Positions 12,001 to 19,330 of a DNA stretch of 64,000 bases are shown here, in pieces. Position 1 is the stretch's first letter; each line of letters opens with the position of its first letter. The notes beneath the pieces are model-generated. The model did not search any database. It was not told the origin of the DNA and worked only from the letters and a program-made list of their open reading frames with translations. The position numbers and the translations under genes are program-made. Origin of the DNA: Apoderus coryli (taxonomy: Eukaryota; Arthropoda; Insecta; Coleoptera; Attelabidae); NCBI GenBank assembly GCA_911728435.2, contig OU452211.1, positions 5,084,001 to 5,148,000 of the forward strand, given 5' to 3'.

Positions 12001-13325
12001 TAATTTTGTTTAACAAAAACGCTGTAAAATTGTTATTACTTTTAAAATAAATGCATAATTGTTTTAAATAAATAATTTTTATATTTATTTTTTTGTTATT
12101 CTTGAACCGCTATTCTAATTCTTTTCAGTTTTTTTTCTTGGGGTGTTCGGTTCTTATAAAAAATTCTTCTTTATTTTACATAACAATATTCATGTTTATT
12201 TTCGTCACGATCATACTGAACATAAATTAAACGATGTTTCGTTACTAATTAGTAACTTCTTCAGGTTAAAACATTTCCTTCTGAAATTGTAATATTGTAT
12301 GTAATTTCAGAAGGAAATGTTTTAACCTGAAGAAGTTATTAATTAGTAACGAAACGTCCTTTAATGTATGTTCAAGTATGATCGTGACGAAAATAAACAT
12401 GAATATTGTTATGTAAAATAAAGAAGAATTTTTTATAAGAACCGAACACCCCAAGAAAAAAAACTGAAAATAATTTTTATGATTGTTAACCTAGAGATTT
12501 ATTTATAATGATACTGCCAAACTGATCCTGTAGATAAACACCCTCATAGTTCGCCAGTATCTCTCTGTTTGACCTGGGCCCTTAACCTCTTAATTTCTTA
12601 ATAAATTTGGTACCAAAAGAAATAAATTGATTTAATAGTTTTGATTTCTTACAAATATTTTTAATGTTTTTGGAGGCGTCAGTAGTCAGATTTTAATAAT
12701 TAATTTATCTATACTATGGGGGGGCACATTTTTTTTTTTCAATTTAAATTGATAATAATTCCATCCAAATATAGTCGTCCCTACACTCTCTTTTCAAACA
12801 GCTCCATCAGCTTATCGAAAACCATGTATTTCTTCAACTTAAACTCGAAACTTGATAAAAACAAGAGCTAATTCGGACGACATAAATCATAATAATTGTA
12901 ACCAACCTGCTCTAACGTTGACGTCTCGTGACCGAATAGATCCCACACTGTTTTTCGCCAAACAAGCATAAACTTGCGCATGAACTTCCTGACGATAATC
13001 TTCAGCTCGAAACGGGGGAAATACTAGATTCCCATTTGCTAGGACCTGCCGAAGACCAGGGACGTCTCCTACCGCCGAACCATCAGATCTAACCTGTGGA
13101 AAATTTTATATTTTTATCACAATAACTGATAATGATAAGACAGTCACATACCCAGATAATATCAGGTCGGGGATTTCCACTAGCACTACATTCCACGACA
13201 GCTCCGGTTGTATTCGAAAAATCGACTTTATTCGGTGGTTCTTTAAGGAACACTGGTCCTGCTGTATCGTCCTCACTCCGGGCGATACTTAGGACGCAGA
13301 GGAAAAGAATCGCGCCAAAATACAT
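2868..13325 (-). CDS. Dscam1: Dscam1 homologue, 5' part (exon 2, exon 3 and exon-4 array)
   Basis: Down syndrome cell adhesion molecule 1 is a neuronal and haemocyte immunoglobulin-superfamily receptor whose arthropod gene makes many isoforms by mutually exclusive splicing. The window holds exon 2 (CDS 13152-13325), exon 3 (12907-13093) and nine alternative exons 4. Exon 2 plus 3 encode a signal peptide and Ig1, including the VDFSN block, Cys of VECSAS, DIIW, GNLVFPPFRAEDYRQEVHAQVY and the second Cys of YACLAK. Exon 3 ends in phase 1, and every exon 4 starts with TG or TT and restores Val. All nine variants end just before the same Gly codon. The rest of the gene lies left of the window. Identification rests on the conserved exon-3 and exon-4 sequences and on the array itself, so it is secure. 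Confidence 0.95.
3217..3390 (-). CDS. Dscam1: Dscam1 exon 4.8 (variant H)
   Basis: Alternative exon of 174 nt (VVQQFYTSRVIDEYVLKGNTGILKC...), with the Ig2 cysteine in ILKC and the PSFVTDFIQIEGW block. Acceptor CCACAG and donor GTAAATGC. Its VLKGNTGILKC segment is shared with exon 4.7 and no other variant, indicating that 4.7 and 4.8 arose by a local duplication. Confidence 0.93.
3540..3716 (-). CDS. Dscam1: Dscam1 exon 4.7 (variant G)
   Basis: Alternative exon of 177 nt, the longest in the array (VVRQFYETRVTDEFVLKGN...), ending in a longer loop (TKTYYYNSSGQHNYG). Acceptor TTTCAG and donor GTATTTTT. Sister of exon 4.8 by shared VLKGNTGILKC. It lies 149 nt upstream of 4.8. Confidence 0.93.
4362..4529 (-). 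CDS. Dscam1: Dscam1 exon 4.6 (variant F)
   Basis: Alternative exon of 168 nt (VVAQSFEVEADNEYVIRGNAAIMKC...). Acceptor AATGCAG and donor GTAAAATA. It shares NEYVIRGNAAIMKC with exon 4.5, which now lies 2.76 kb away across a transposon nest. The two were probably neighbours before the insertions. Unusual in having Ser rather than Tyr or Phe next to the conserved Phe (QSFEVE for QYYEAE). Confidence 0.93.
4530..5130. repeat. MITE-like left flank inside the exon-4 array
   Basis: At 4754-4770 a TACAGGGTGTCC motif typical of Tc1/mariner-type termini appears. The stretch around 4795-4840 (ending ACGTTATTTTTACAGATA) recurs inverted at about 6295-6335. These look like the two ends of one inverted-repeat element of about 1.6 kb that is itself filled by later insertions (palindrome, non-LTR tails). 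Confidence 0.5.
5131..5457. repeat. Foldback (palindromic) repeat, about 165-nt arms
   Basis: Two inverted arms meet near 5298. The left arm read on the minus strand and the right arm read on the plus strand both carry GGACACATTGGATATAG-like centres, then a run matching TTTTTTATTTGTAGATTTAG, AAAACGTCTGCTTGTGTC and ATTTACGATTACTATAC. The arms differ at scattered positions. One arm of the same family occurs at 62.82-62.99 kb. The short reading frames here are by-products of the repeat, not genes. Confidence 0.8.
5635..6053 (-). mobile_element. Non-LTR retrotransposon 3' fragment
   Basis: Two minus-strand frames (5871-6053, then 5752-5880) read as the C-terminal tail of a non-LTR ORF2: FLFKLINSMLDCPHLLQEVN, then ACNLCNKHK and FFSNNLVAFKHSLQAHL before a stop. 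A frameshift separates them. A short A/T-rich 3' region reaches about 5640, next to the foldback repeat. The 3' end resembles that of the element at 63.2 kb (the GTTACACCCAATTACA / GTCACACCCATTTACA stretch), so the two are related copies. Confidence 0.7.
6054..6300 (+). mobile_element. Non-LTR or SINE 3' end with (ATT)n tail
   Basis: No intact frame, but the segment ends in AATAAACTGATTTATT followed by a short (ATT)n run at about 6279-6297, the usual form of an insect non-LTR 3' terminus. It runs opposite to the fragment at 5635-6053. Its coding part is not recognisable. Confidence 0.4.
6440..6740. repeat. Dispersed repeat with a tRNA-like B box
   Basis: The stretch around 6473-6500 contains GGTTGCGAGTTCAAATCTGG, which fits the pol III B-box pattern GWTCRANNC, and the segment near 6690-6740 ends with TGCAGACCTAACGGATACAT. 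Both parts recur inverted at 59.2-59.4 kb. A SINE derived from a tRNA is a reasonable reading. No good A box or tRNA fold is visible, so it is not called a tRNA gene. Confidence 0.4.
7290..7457 (-). CDS. Dscam1: Dscam1 exon 4.5 (variant E)
   Basis: Alternative exon of 168 nt (VVTQYYVTEAENEYVIRGNAA...), Ig2 cysteine in IMKC, then IPSFVADFVLIDAW. Acceptor TTTGTAG and donor GTACTGAT. The gap to exon 4.4 upstream is only 25 nt, so 4.4 cannot be spliced to 4.5. Confidence 0.94.
7483..7644 (-). CDS. Dscam1: Dscam1 exon 4.4 (variant D)
   Basis: Alternative exon of 162 nt (VVNQFYKAEILTEYVIRGN...AVLKCSIPSFVADFVYVDAW). Acceptor TTTCAG and donor GTAAATTT. Close to the arthropod consensus for this exon. 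Its donor and the acceptor of exon 4.5 share a 25-nt gap. Confidence 0.94.
7728..7889 (-). CDS. Dscam1: Dscam1 exon 4.3 (variant C)
   Basis: Alternative exon of 162 nt (VVNQYYEAEVVSEYVIRGN...AVLKCNIPSFVADFVRVEAW). Acceptor ATTGTAG and donor GTAAAAAT. Of the nine variants this looks nearest to the textbook exon-4 consensus QYYEAEV..EYVIRGN. It sits 83 nt upstream of 4.4 and 123 nt downstream of 4.2. Confidence 0.95.
8013..8177 (-). CDS. Dscam1: Dscam1 exon 4.2 (variant B)
   Basis: Alternative exon of 165 nt (VVQQFYQTEVNNEYVIRGN...AILKCAIPSFVADFVIVVEW). Acceptor TTTGCAG and donor GTATTTTT. It shares NAAILKC with exon 4.1, from which it is separated by 25 nt. Confidence 0.94.
8203..8364 (-). 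CDS. Dscam1: Dscam1 exon 4.1 (variant A)
   Basis: Alternative exon of 162 nt, the one nearest exon 3 (VVTQFYDTDVNKEYAIRGN...AILKCQIPSFVADFVSVVSW). Acceptor CTTATAG and donor GTAAAAAG. The donor begins a 25-nt gap that ends with the acceptor of 4.2. Confidence 0.94.
8440..8665 (-). mobile_element. Decayed DD41D-type transposase fragment
   Basis: Minus-strand reading across shifted frames gives MWFHHDGVTCHTAWET (second catalytic Asp of a Tc1/mariner DDE domain, compare WFQQDGATCHTA) and, in another frame, HWPPSGDLSCFDY in place of the WPPRSCDLTPLDY block seen in the element at 49.4 kb. No intact frame. It lies in the Dscam1 intron between exon 3 and the exon-4 array. Confidence 0.6.
8666..11027. 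repeat. Dscam1 intron 3: dense CAGGGTG-type repeat debris
   Basis: No exon is supported. TACAGGGTG or its complement CACCCTGTA recurs near 8965, 9952, 10066, 10297, 10613 and 10960. These are decayed termini of small Tc1/mariner-type MITEs stacked into one another. The 87-codon frame at 9166-9429 lies in this debris and has no recognisable domain. Confidence 0.5.
11028..11703. repeat. Inverted-repeat element with about 80-nt arms
   Basis: The left arm (about 11028-11107) and the right arm (about 11617-11703) are near-exact reverse complements, sharing TACATTCGCCTCGGTCTCTC and AACAAAATTGAAATT. A spacer of about 510 bp lies between them. The right end runs into GACCCTGTATATT, a Tc1/mariner-like terminus. 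It is a MITE or foldback in the Dscam1 intron before the exon-4 array. Confidence 0.75.
12123..12470. repeat. Near-perfect 350-bp palindrome in Dscam1 intron 3
   Basis: Two arms of about 165 nt (12123-12289 and 12301-12470) are almost exact reverse complements around a loop of roughly a dozen bases. They begin with TTTTCAGTTTTTTTTCTTGG and include GGTGTTCGGTTCTTAT and CGTCACGATCATACT. In the transcript this would be a long, nearly unbroken hairpin. The left end lies beside AATT-rich DNA and no clear target duplication was found. It sits about 440 bp downstream of the exon-3 donor on the Dscam1 strand. Confidence 0.88.
12907..13093 (-). CDS. Dscam1: Dscam1 exon 3 (second half of Ig1)
   Basis: Constitutive exon of 187 nt entered in phase 0 and left in phase 1. 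It encodes VRSDGSAVGDVPGLRQVL, GNLVFPPFRAEDYRQEVH and YACLAKNSVGSIRSRDVNVR, the best-conserved stretch of arthropod Dscam1. The YACLAK cysteine closes the Ig1 disulphide begun in exon 2. Acceptor CCACAG and donor GTTGGTTA. The intron to exon 4.1 is 4.54 kb, most of it repeat. Confidence 0.96.
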
Positions 13326-13371
13326 GGCGCAGTCTATTTGCGGAAACTGAGAACTCAGCAGTTGACACAAT
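13152..13371 (-). CDS. Dscam1: Dscam1 exon 2 (start codon, signal peptide, first half of Ig1)
   Basis: The start chosen is the ATG at 13323-13325. It opens a hydrophobic signal peptide (YFGAILFLCVLSIA) followed by EDDTAGPVFLKEPPNKVDF, the mature N-terminus of Dscam1. The exon then carries Ig1 with the first Cys (VECSAS) and ends DIIW at a GTATGTG donor. An acceptor-like TTTTCAG just above 13371 suggests a further 5' untranslated exon upstream, not located. The frame stays open to 13412, but the longer N-terminus lacks a signal peptide and overlaps the acceptor, so it is less likely. Confidence 0.9.
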
Positions 13372-14218
13372 CTGAAAATAAAAACACATTTATTAGATGC
13401 AAATATATGCAATAAGTGCTTTAAAACATTTTATTTTCACACTGATGAGTTTAAGATCGACGAAACAGAACTGTCTGGTGAAAGTAAAGTGATTTACACC
13501 ACGCTTCCAGTTTTACTATGTTCGAAACAGTGCTGGAAGTCTTCTGTGAGCTCCATCATAACGCGTGCAGCTTTTTCTTTCGACATGGTCCTTTTAAAAT
13601 AAGATTTCACCTTGGGAAACAAATAAAACTCACAAAGGTCGTGAGATTAATAAGGCAAAAGGAAACCACGCATTTTCATCCTTACATTAAAAAAAGACAA
13701 CCTGATTCTTGAATTGTGCATTCCAGCTCCAAGGTCATTCCAATGTTTAGAGTTGTGCTTAGTTTTATTGATTATTCTTTTAAGTTTTTAGTTTGTATAT
13801 TGAATTATATTGTTTAAGTGTTTATTGATGTGTGAAAAAAAGGCTCAAATTTCAGTTGAATAATAAACAATCTCAGAACACACAAAATTAGTGTTTTACA
13901 TAATACGAAATTCCTAAATTTAGGCGGAAGATTCGGCCCCAATTTTGCCGTTACAAACATTCCAAATATGAATTTAGAGCCATTTCTTCGTGAAACAAAA
14001 TTATAGTATAATAAAAAAAAAATTATTAATAGAACTAACATGGCAGGCTGATATCATGTAAGCATACACACAAGGGTGGAACAGTTTTTCATTACAAATA
14101 ATGGGGTTGTATTCATCTAAGGGTAGGTATGCGATGCATGGTCAGGAATAGAATGAGACATAGAAAATCGATAACGGTAAAATAAAATTATACTTATATG
14201 GTTTGATATTTTTAAATA
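13372..14218. other. No gene seen
   Basis: Spacer upstream of Dscam1 exon 2. It may contain a 5' untranslated exon or simply intron. The short frames on both strands have no recognisable content. Confidence 0.5.
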
Positions 14219-14318
14219 TACGAGGGTTGCCTTTTATATTTTGGGTTTTGGCAACCCTGGTGTTGCAATCTGGCATCTGACAGCTCTATCGTAAAGTTGA
14301 ACCTTTTTGAGGTTATAC

Positions 14319-15912
14319 CATAGAATAAGAAAGCTAGCTAACCAGAAGTTTGACTTGACGATTTCGGTGGGATTTAGTGTTCGTTCGCGCGATTTTGTGC
14401 GCAAGCTGTCAAATTGGGTAAAATTCCAATATGGACGAATATTAATGATTGTTTACATTCGTTTATTTCATTTTCTAAAAAGTTTTCAACGTTTTTCCAT
14501 TTTTATTAGTTATTTGGTTATAAGATTTATTTAATTCTAGTTTTAAGAACAGTAGTGTAATAGTGTTTATTTAATAAGTGTTACTGAAAGCATAGATCAA
14601 TAATTGTGTACATAAGTAAATCTTTGGTGAAAGACAATGCCAAATTCTTGTAGTGTTAACGGTTGTGACAACAACAGCCGCAAAACTGGAAACTTAATAA
14701 GTTATTTCAGAATTCCGAGTGATCCAATAAGGTATGTACCTATGTACCTACACAAAAAGTTGCATGTTTTAGCTATTTTGTAAATAATTTTAAAGGCAAC
14801 TTCAATGGTTGGAAAACATTGGCAGGTTAGACTTGATGTCGAACGAACCGGAGAAAGTGTCTAACCGCAAAGTTTGTAGCGAACATTTTGAGAAGAAAAT
14901 GTTTGCCGGTTTTGGCAACAGCAAGCTGAAAAATGAAGCCATACCAACTATTTTTAAAAAGGTGGCTAGCAAACAAGGTAAATGTTTAATGAATGTTGTG
15001 TCAGTCGTATGTACATATTTAATTAATTTATTTTAAGTGCGCGCCGATTCACCACAACCATCGACGTCAGGCATGATTTCGGATGGATCTTCTCTGGTTT
15101 TTGATGACCTGCATTTGGAAAAAAACCCTTTAGATAGTAAGTTACTTTTAACTACAAATTCTATCTTCATGTATTAGATGAAATTCTCAATTACAGAACA
15201 ACTGCAAACATCTCCAGGCATATCTGAGCAATCTCCAAGAAAAAAAGCCTTGAGACTGGAGGTGAAGAACCTTAAGAGAAAGTTTGACAGAATTTCGGAA
15301 TCATCGGAACTTTCGAACAGACCTTTCAATAAAGAAGATTTCATTGAGTTTGTTAAAACTAATTTTAAGGAAGGCTTGGCTAATTTTGTAATTATGCAGT
15401 ACAATTTATCCAACAAATCATTGCAAGGTCGGAGATATACAAGTGAGTTCAAGAAATTTGCCCTAACTGTATATTTTCTTGGACCTAAACTATATCGACA
15501 CTTACAAGACATTTTTTTTTTTGCCTTGTAAGTCAACCCTCTGGACAATAACTTCTGAATGGCTATTATTATGTTTTTATTATATATTAAAATAAACTAC
15601 GTATGTTTTATACTTTGGTTACCGACGTGTATGTACATAAGTACGAATGAGACGAAATAAATATTATTATAATAAAGTTTTTTTTTAAATTAAACATATT
15701 TTTTTTATTGCGAAAGTTGCGCGAAAATATTCCGCTTATGTGAAATTGTGTACTATTTTAATTGTTAGTACAGAATTTATTGCCCGCTTGTTTGATATTG
15801 TGAACAATACTATGATGCGCACAAAATCTGCGCGAGTTTCAAAAAATCCCATACAAATCAATGCTATTTACACGAAGTCAAACTTCTGGTTAGCTAGCTT
15901 TCTTATTCTATG
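14319..15912 (+). mobile_element. P-like (THAP) DNA transposon, internally deleted
   Basis: Terminal inverted repeats of 38 bp (14319-14356 and 15875-15912) start CATAGAATAAGAAAGCTAGC. A second pair of about 20 bp (GCGCGATTTTGTGCGC type) lies inside at 14383-14405 and 15812-15835, like the subterminal repeats of P elements. The element is flanked by GGTTATAC on both sides (14311-14318 and 15912-15919). The uninterrupted mariner at 51 kb has this sequence once, so it is a 7-8 bp target duplication. At about 1.6 kb it is far shorter than autonomous P elements. Confidence 0.9.
14637..15531 (+). CDS. THAP-domain P-type transposase, truncated (4 exons)
   Basis: Exons 14637-14731, 14796-14977, 15038-15136 and 15197-15531 join in frame. 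Residues 1 to about 90 form a THAP zinc-binding DNA domain: C and C in CSVNGCDNNS, Trp in LQWL, C and H in VCSEHF, and the downstream AIPTIF motif. A charged helical stretch (KALRLEVKNLKRKFDRISES) follows, then GRRYTSEFKKFALTVYF, which is the block before the RNase H-like domain in P/THAP9 transposases. The frame stops ten residues after GPKLYRHL, so all catalytic residues are missing. It may be a DNA-binding repressor-like relic or simply dead. Confidence 0.8.
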
Positions 15913-16690
15913 GTTATACGTACTCACAACGTTTTGACATATGAGGGCTATTTGACTTGTTTACAGTAACTTAAGATTCATCTCGGCCAAAAAATGGAAT
16001 TAAATCGTGAACATTTTCGTGCGATTATTTACTTTCGACGTAGATTAACTCAGGAACAGTGCATGGATGAACTTAATTCAATTTTTGGCGATGAAGCTCC
16101 ATCAAGGACCAGTGTTTATCGATGGTATAGTGAATTCAATCGTGGTCGTAGTTCACTCCAAGACAAATTTCGTGAAAGTCGTCCAAAATCAGTTGTTGTT
16201 CCGAACACCATTGATGCTGTGCGCGAACTGATATTGCAAGATCGTCATGTGACCTATCAAGAGATTGAGACAACCTTAGGCATTAGTGGGACCAGCATAC
16301 ATTCAATATTGCATAAACATTTGACTGTCAAAAAAATTTATTCGCGTTGGATCCCACACAATTTGTCAATCGCTCAAAAATAGGGCTCGTGTCGATTGGT
16401 CGAAAGAAATGCTCAAAAAATACGACCGCGGTGCTTCGAAACACGTCTATGACATCGTGACAGGTGATGAATCGTGGATTTACGCGTATGAGCCCGAAAG
16501 TAAACAGCAGTCGACTGTATGGGTGTTTCAAGATGAGCCAAATCCATCAAAAGTTGTTCGAGCACGAAGCACTTCCAAGCAAATGATCGCCTGTTTTTTC
16601 GGAAAAACTGGACATGTCGCAACCGTACCACTAGAACAACCAACAGTCAAATCTGAGTGGTACACAACCATATGAAGGTTTCCAAATAAT

Positions 16691-18337
16691 CATCGATTGT
16701 GGTTTGAGGGCTCAAACTTATGGATAGAAACTTCAACTCAAGCATTATACAGGGTGGAATATATTTCAAGATCTATATAAGCGATATAGACAAAACAATC
16801 CTCTACAAAACTTTTAGTACACACCGCGTGTTACAATATAATAATGTAAACACGCACAAATCGACTGGAACTCAACGTTTGGACATAAAAAGTCAGTCCC
16901 GGAGATCAGCTTTGGGAAGGAAATCAAAACGTTTGCAACTTGTTTAGAAATTAGAGAGAAATCAAAGGCGGGAATGAAATTTATGCATGAAAAGTGCATA
17001 TTTGCTGAAGCTGGTTTGACACTCTTCTGTATAAATTTATGTTTACAAGTTTTAGTTTTCTTTGCCACCAAATCAATGCCTTAGGTAAGTTCGACATCTG
17101 CTTTTTTGATATTTGTGGGTGATGATGAGAACTAAGATATTTCGAAAGATTACCCACATTTGTGAATTTTAATAAAAAAACCATTTGTGCAGATTACTGT
17201 TTTGGTTTTTTTATAATAGTAAATAATATGGATACATGTTTATAATAACTTCTTATGATTTTTTGAGCTGCAGAACTGAAGACTCAAGTTTGGGATTGTA
17301 TGAAAAAAAAAAGATGTTTCTAATTTTATGTTTTCTCTTAAGTTTAAATTTATATTTATAATCTTTACAACTAATTAACAAGCTGTGTTGCAAAGCCGCA
17401 AACATTAAGCTTCTTGATTTATAATTATATACCTACATACTTTATCATCTGTGAATTTTAAATTTAAATTTAAATTTAAGTTAGAATTTATTATTCAGAA
17501 TGTGTTTTTAGAACCATAAACATATAGGTATAAATATATCCCACTCCGTTCCCAAGAGATACTCAAGCAAATGTGTGTAAAAATGGTTTTAACACGCATA
17601 TGGGTCAACTTGTAACTCTAGAAAGACTTATAACACTGACAAAGGGGAGGACAGTGGCGGGTTAAATATATTTCTTGATTCATTTCGAGCTGTGTTCTCG
17701 TATACTACAATACCTACCTAACTCGGAAACTGTAAGCCCTGTTAATACCGCACTACTGTTCCCGAGATGAAAAACTGAACATCTTAACTGTGTATGGAAA
17801 TTCCTTAATTAATTGAATTTATACTGAAAGTGTCAACTTGCTTATATTAAATGGAAAACCATTATTATCATTACATCATATATTTTCTTTATGATTTTAC
17901 GACTTACTATTAATACAAAAAAAAAGCATAAAAATAAAATTTAGTTTTGGAAATTATGCCAATTTATTCCTATATGACAATTTTGCTTCGAACATTAAGT
18001 TCAGTTACTTTAAGTCGCGTATGTCGACGTTTAAAATCAAGCAAATTCTAAAGCTGTCAGTACGCAGTCAACATTTAAAACTCCCCAATTCCGGTGTGGT
18101 GTGCTGAAATTTCTTTAAACTTATTTATTATTTATGGAAAGTTATATTCCAACACATTTTTGCAATCGATATCCGCAATCAAAAGCCAAAAACATAGACA
18201 ATTCCAAGAAATTTGTATGCCTAATTGAAGATTTTACACCATTAGGAAACGAAATATTTAGACAATTTGCCGCTTGACGAGAAACATGTCTTACAAGCAC
18301 CACCGTAGGCCACAATTTCTCACTGATTCTCTGAATT
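16691..18337. other. No gene seen
   Basis: AT-rich spacer. A TACAGGGTGG terminus near 16748 and short AATTTAAATT repeats around 17460 are the only landmarks. Frames at 16720-16947 and on the minus strand near 16.8-17.2 kb lack domain content. Confidence 0.5.
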
Positions 18338-18440
18338 CAATCGTGGTGGTCGTTCGCTCCAGAATGAATTTCATGGGGAACGTCCAAAATGGGCTCTGTG
18401 TGCTATGCTTGACCTGATATCGAAAGATCGTCATGTGGTT
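18338..18440 (+). mobile_element. mariner transposase fragment
   Basis: About 100 bp translate as EFNRGGRSLQNEFHGERPK and LDLISKDRHV, the linker between the two helix-turn-helix units of mariner transposases (compare EFNRGRSSLQDKFRESRPKS at 16.1 kb). No further mariner sequence adjoins it. Confidence 0.7.
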
Positions 18441-18899
18441 TTTTATATCATTTTAAATTAAGATTAGAGAGACTATACGTGTTACTTCTCAAAAGTCACA
18501 CCCTGATATCTTCAACCAGTGGCGCCTCGAAAATAAATTTCTATCACAATATACGTACAACATTTTTAAAGAAACTAGGTTTACATTTTTTTGCTATAAT
18601 GCATTTAATTTTAAATATTTCACCATTGTAGTTTTGTGTATCATCACGTCATATACAATGCGACTATGCGCGTATATACTATTAAAGTATAGAAAAGCAG
18701 CACATACTAGAAAATTCTTTTGTTCCTGCATACCGCAAATTTACACTTATCCAGACCTAATTTTAGCAAGCTAGGATAATAATTTTCAAAACGGGAGTGT
18801 ACATAGATCACCTACATGTAGTCTTTATATATTATGTACAGTTGTTGTATATGCTTTGCTTTACTTTTCAGGTTATATTTTAAATGCACAAGCAGTGGC

Positions 18900-19330
18900 G
18901 TAGGTACCATTTTCCAATAACAACTAAAATAGCCCTACATTCAATTCGTGAAATGTGAAATTCAGTCAAAGAGGATTTTGAATCATTGACTTGCGAATCT
19001 TTAGTGAGAAATCAAATTTCGCCAATGTAGCAACCACTGATTTAACAGTTTAAATTTGGTCGTACTAGGGATGAAGATGATCCTGGAAATAGGCATGCAA
19101 AAAGTGCAATCTCACCAGAAATTATGCAGCAAATTCATGAAGTGGTACTGGTAAATCATTGGCCTCTCCAAAAAAGCAGTAGTTTGTACTTTGCGTGAAA
19201 AAAAGAGCTTTGTTTTTATTCTACAAAGGATTGCTCTCAAAATTCAAAAAACCATATCAAACATCACTGAATTAAAGCACGAATTGTTGCCAAATCAACT
19301 CTATTTGCTAGATTTGTGTGAGTAACTTCT
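18900..19330 (+). mobile_element. Decayed mariner-like transposase fragment
   Basis: Broken frames read FKFGRTRDEDDPGNRHAKSA and SPEIMQQIHEVVLVNHW, equivalent to the GRTS-EDDPR-GRPKTA and HDMVL blocks of a mariner lineage different from the irritans-like copies elsewhere in the window. Several stops and shifts follow. It is old and inactive. Confidence 0.55.

Larger units (their letters stand above)
14221..16690 (+). mobile_element. mariner element interrupted by a P-like element
   Basis: The 5' terminus CGAGGGTTGCCTTTTATATT starts at 14221 after a TA. The sequence up to 14318 matches the mariner at 51057 nearly base for base, then a foreign insert follows (14319-15911/2), then the mariner resumes at 15912/3. 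The transposase starts at 15994 and is broken by a stop at about 16381 and by a frameshift. It shows the helix-turn-helix region (FRAIIYFRRRLTQEQCMDEL, SVYRWYSEFNRG), the first catalytic Asp (VTGDESWIYAYEP) and KQMIACFFGKTG, and stops after SEWYTT. The last third and the right TIR are absent. Confidence 0.88.

Noticed and set aside
13518..13712. 64-codon plus-strand frame upstream of Dscam1
   Set aside because: No similarity or domain; antisense to the probable 5' part of Dscam1.
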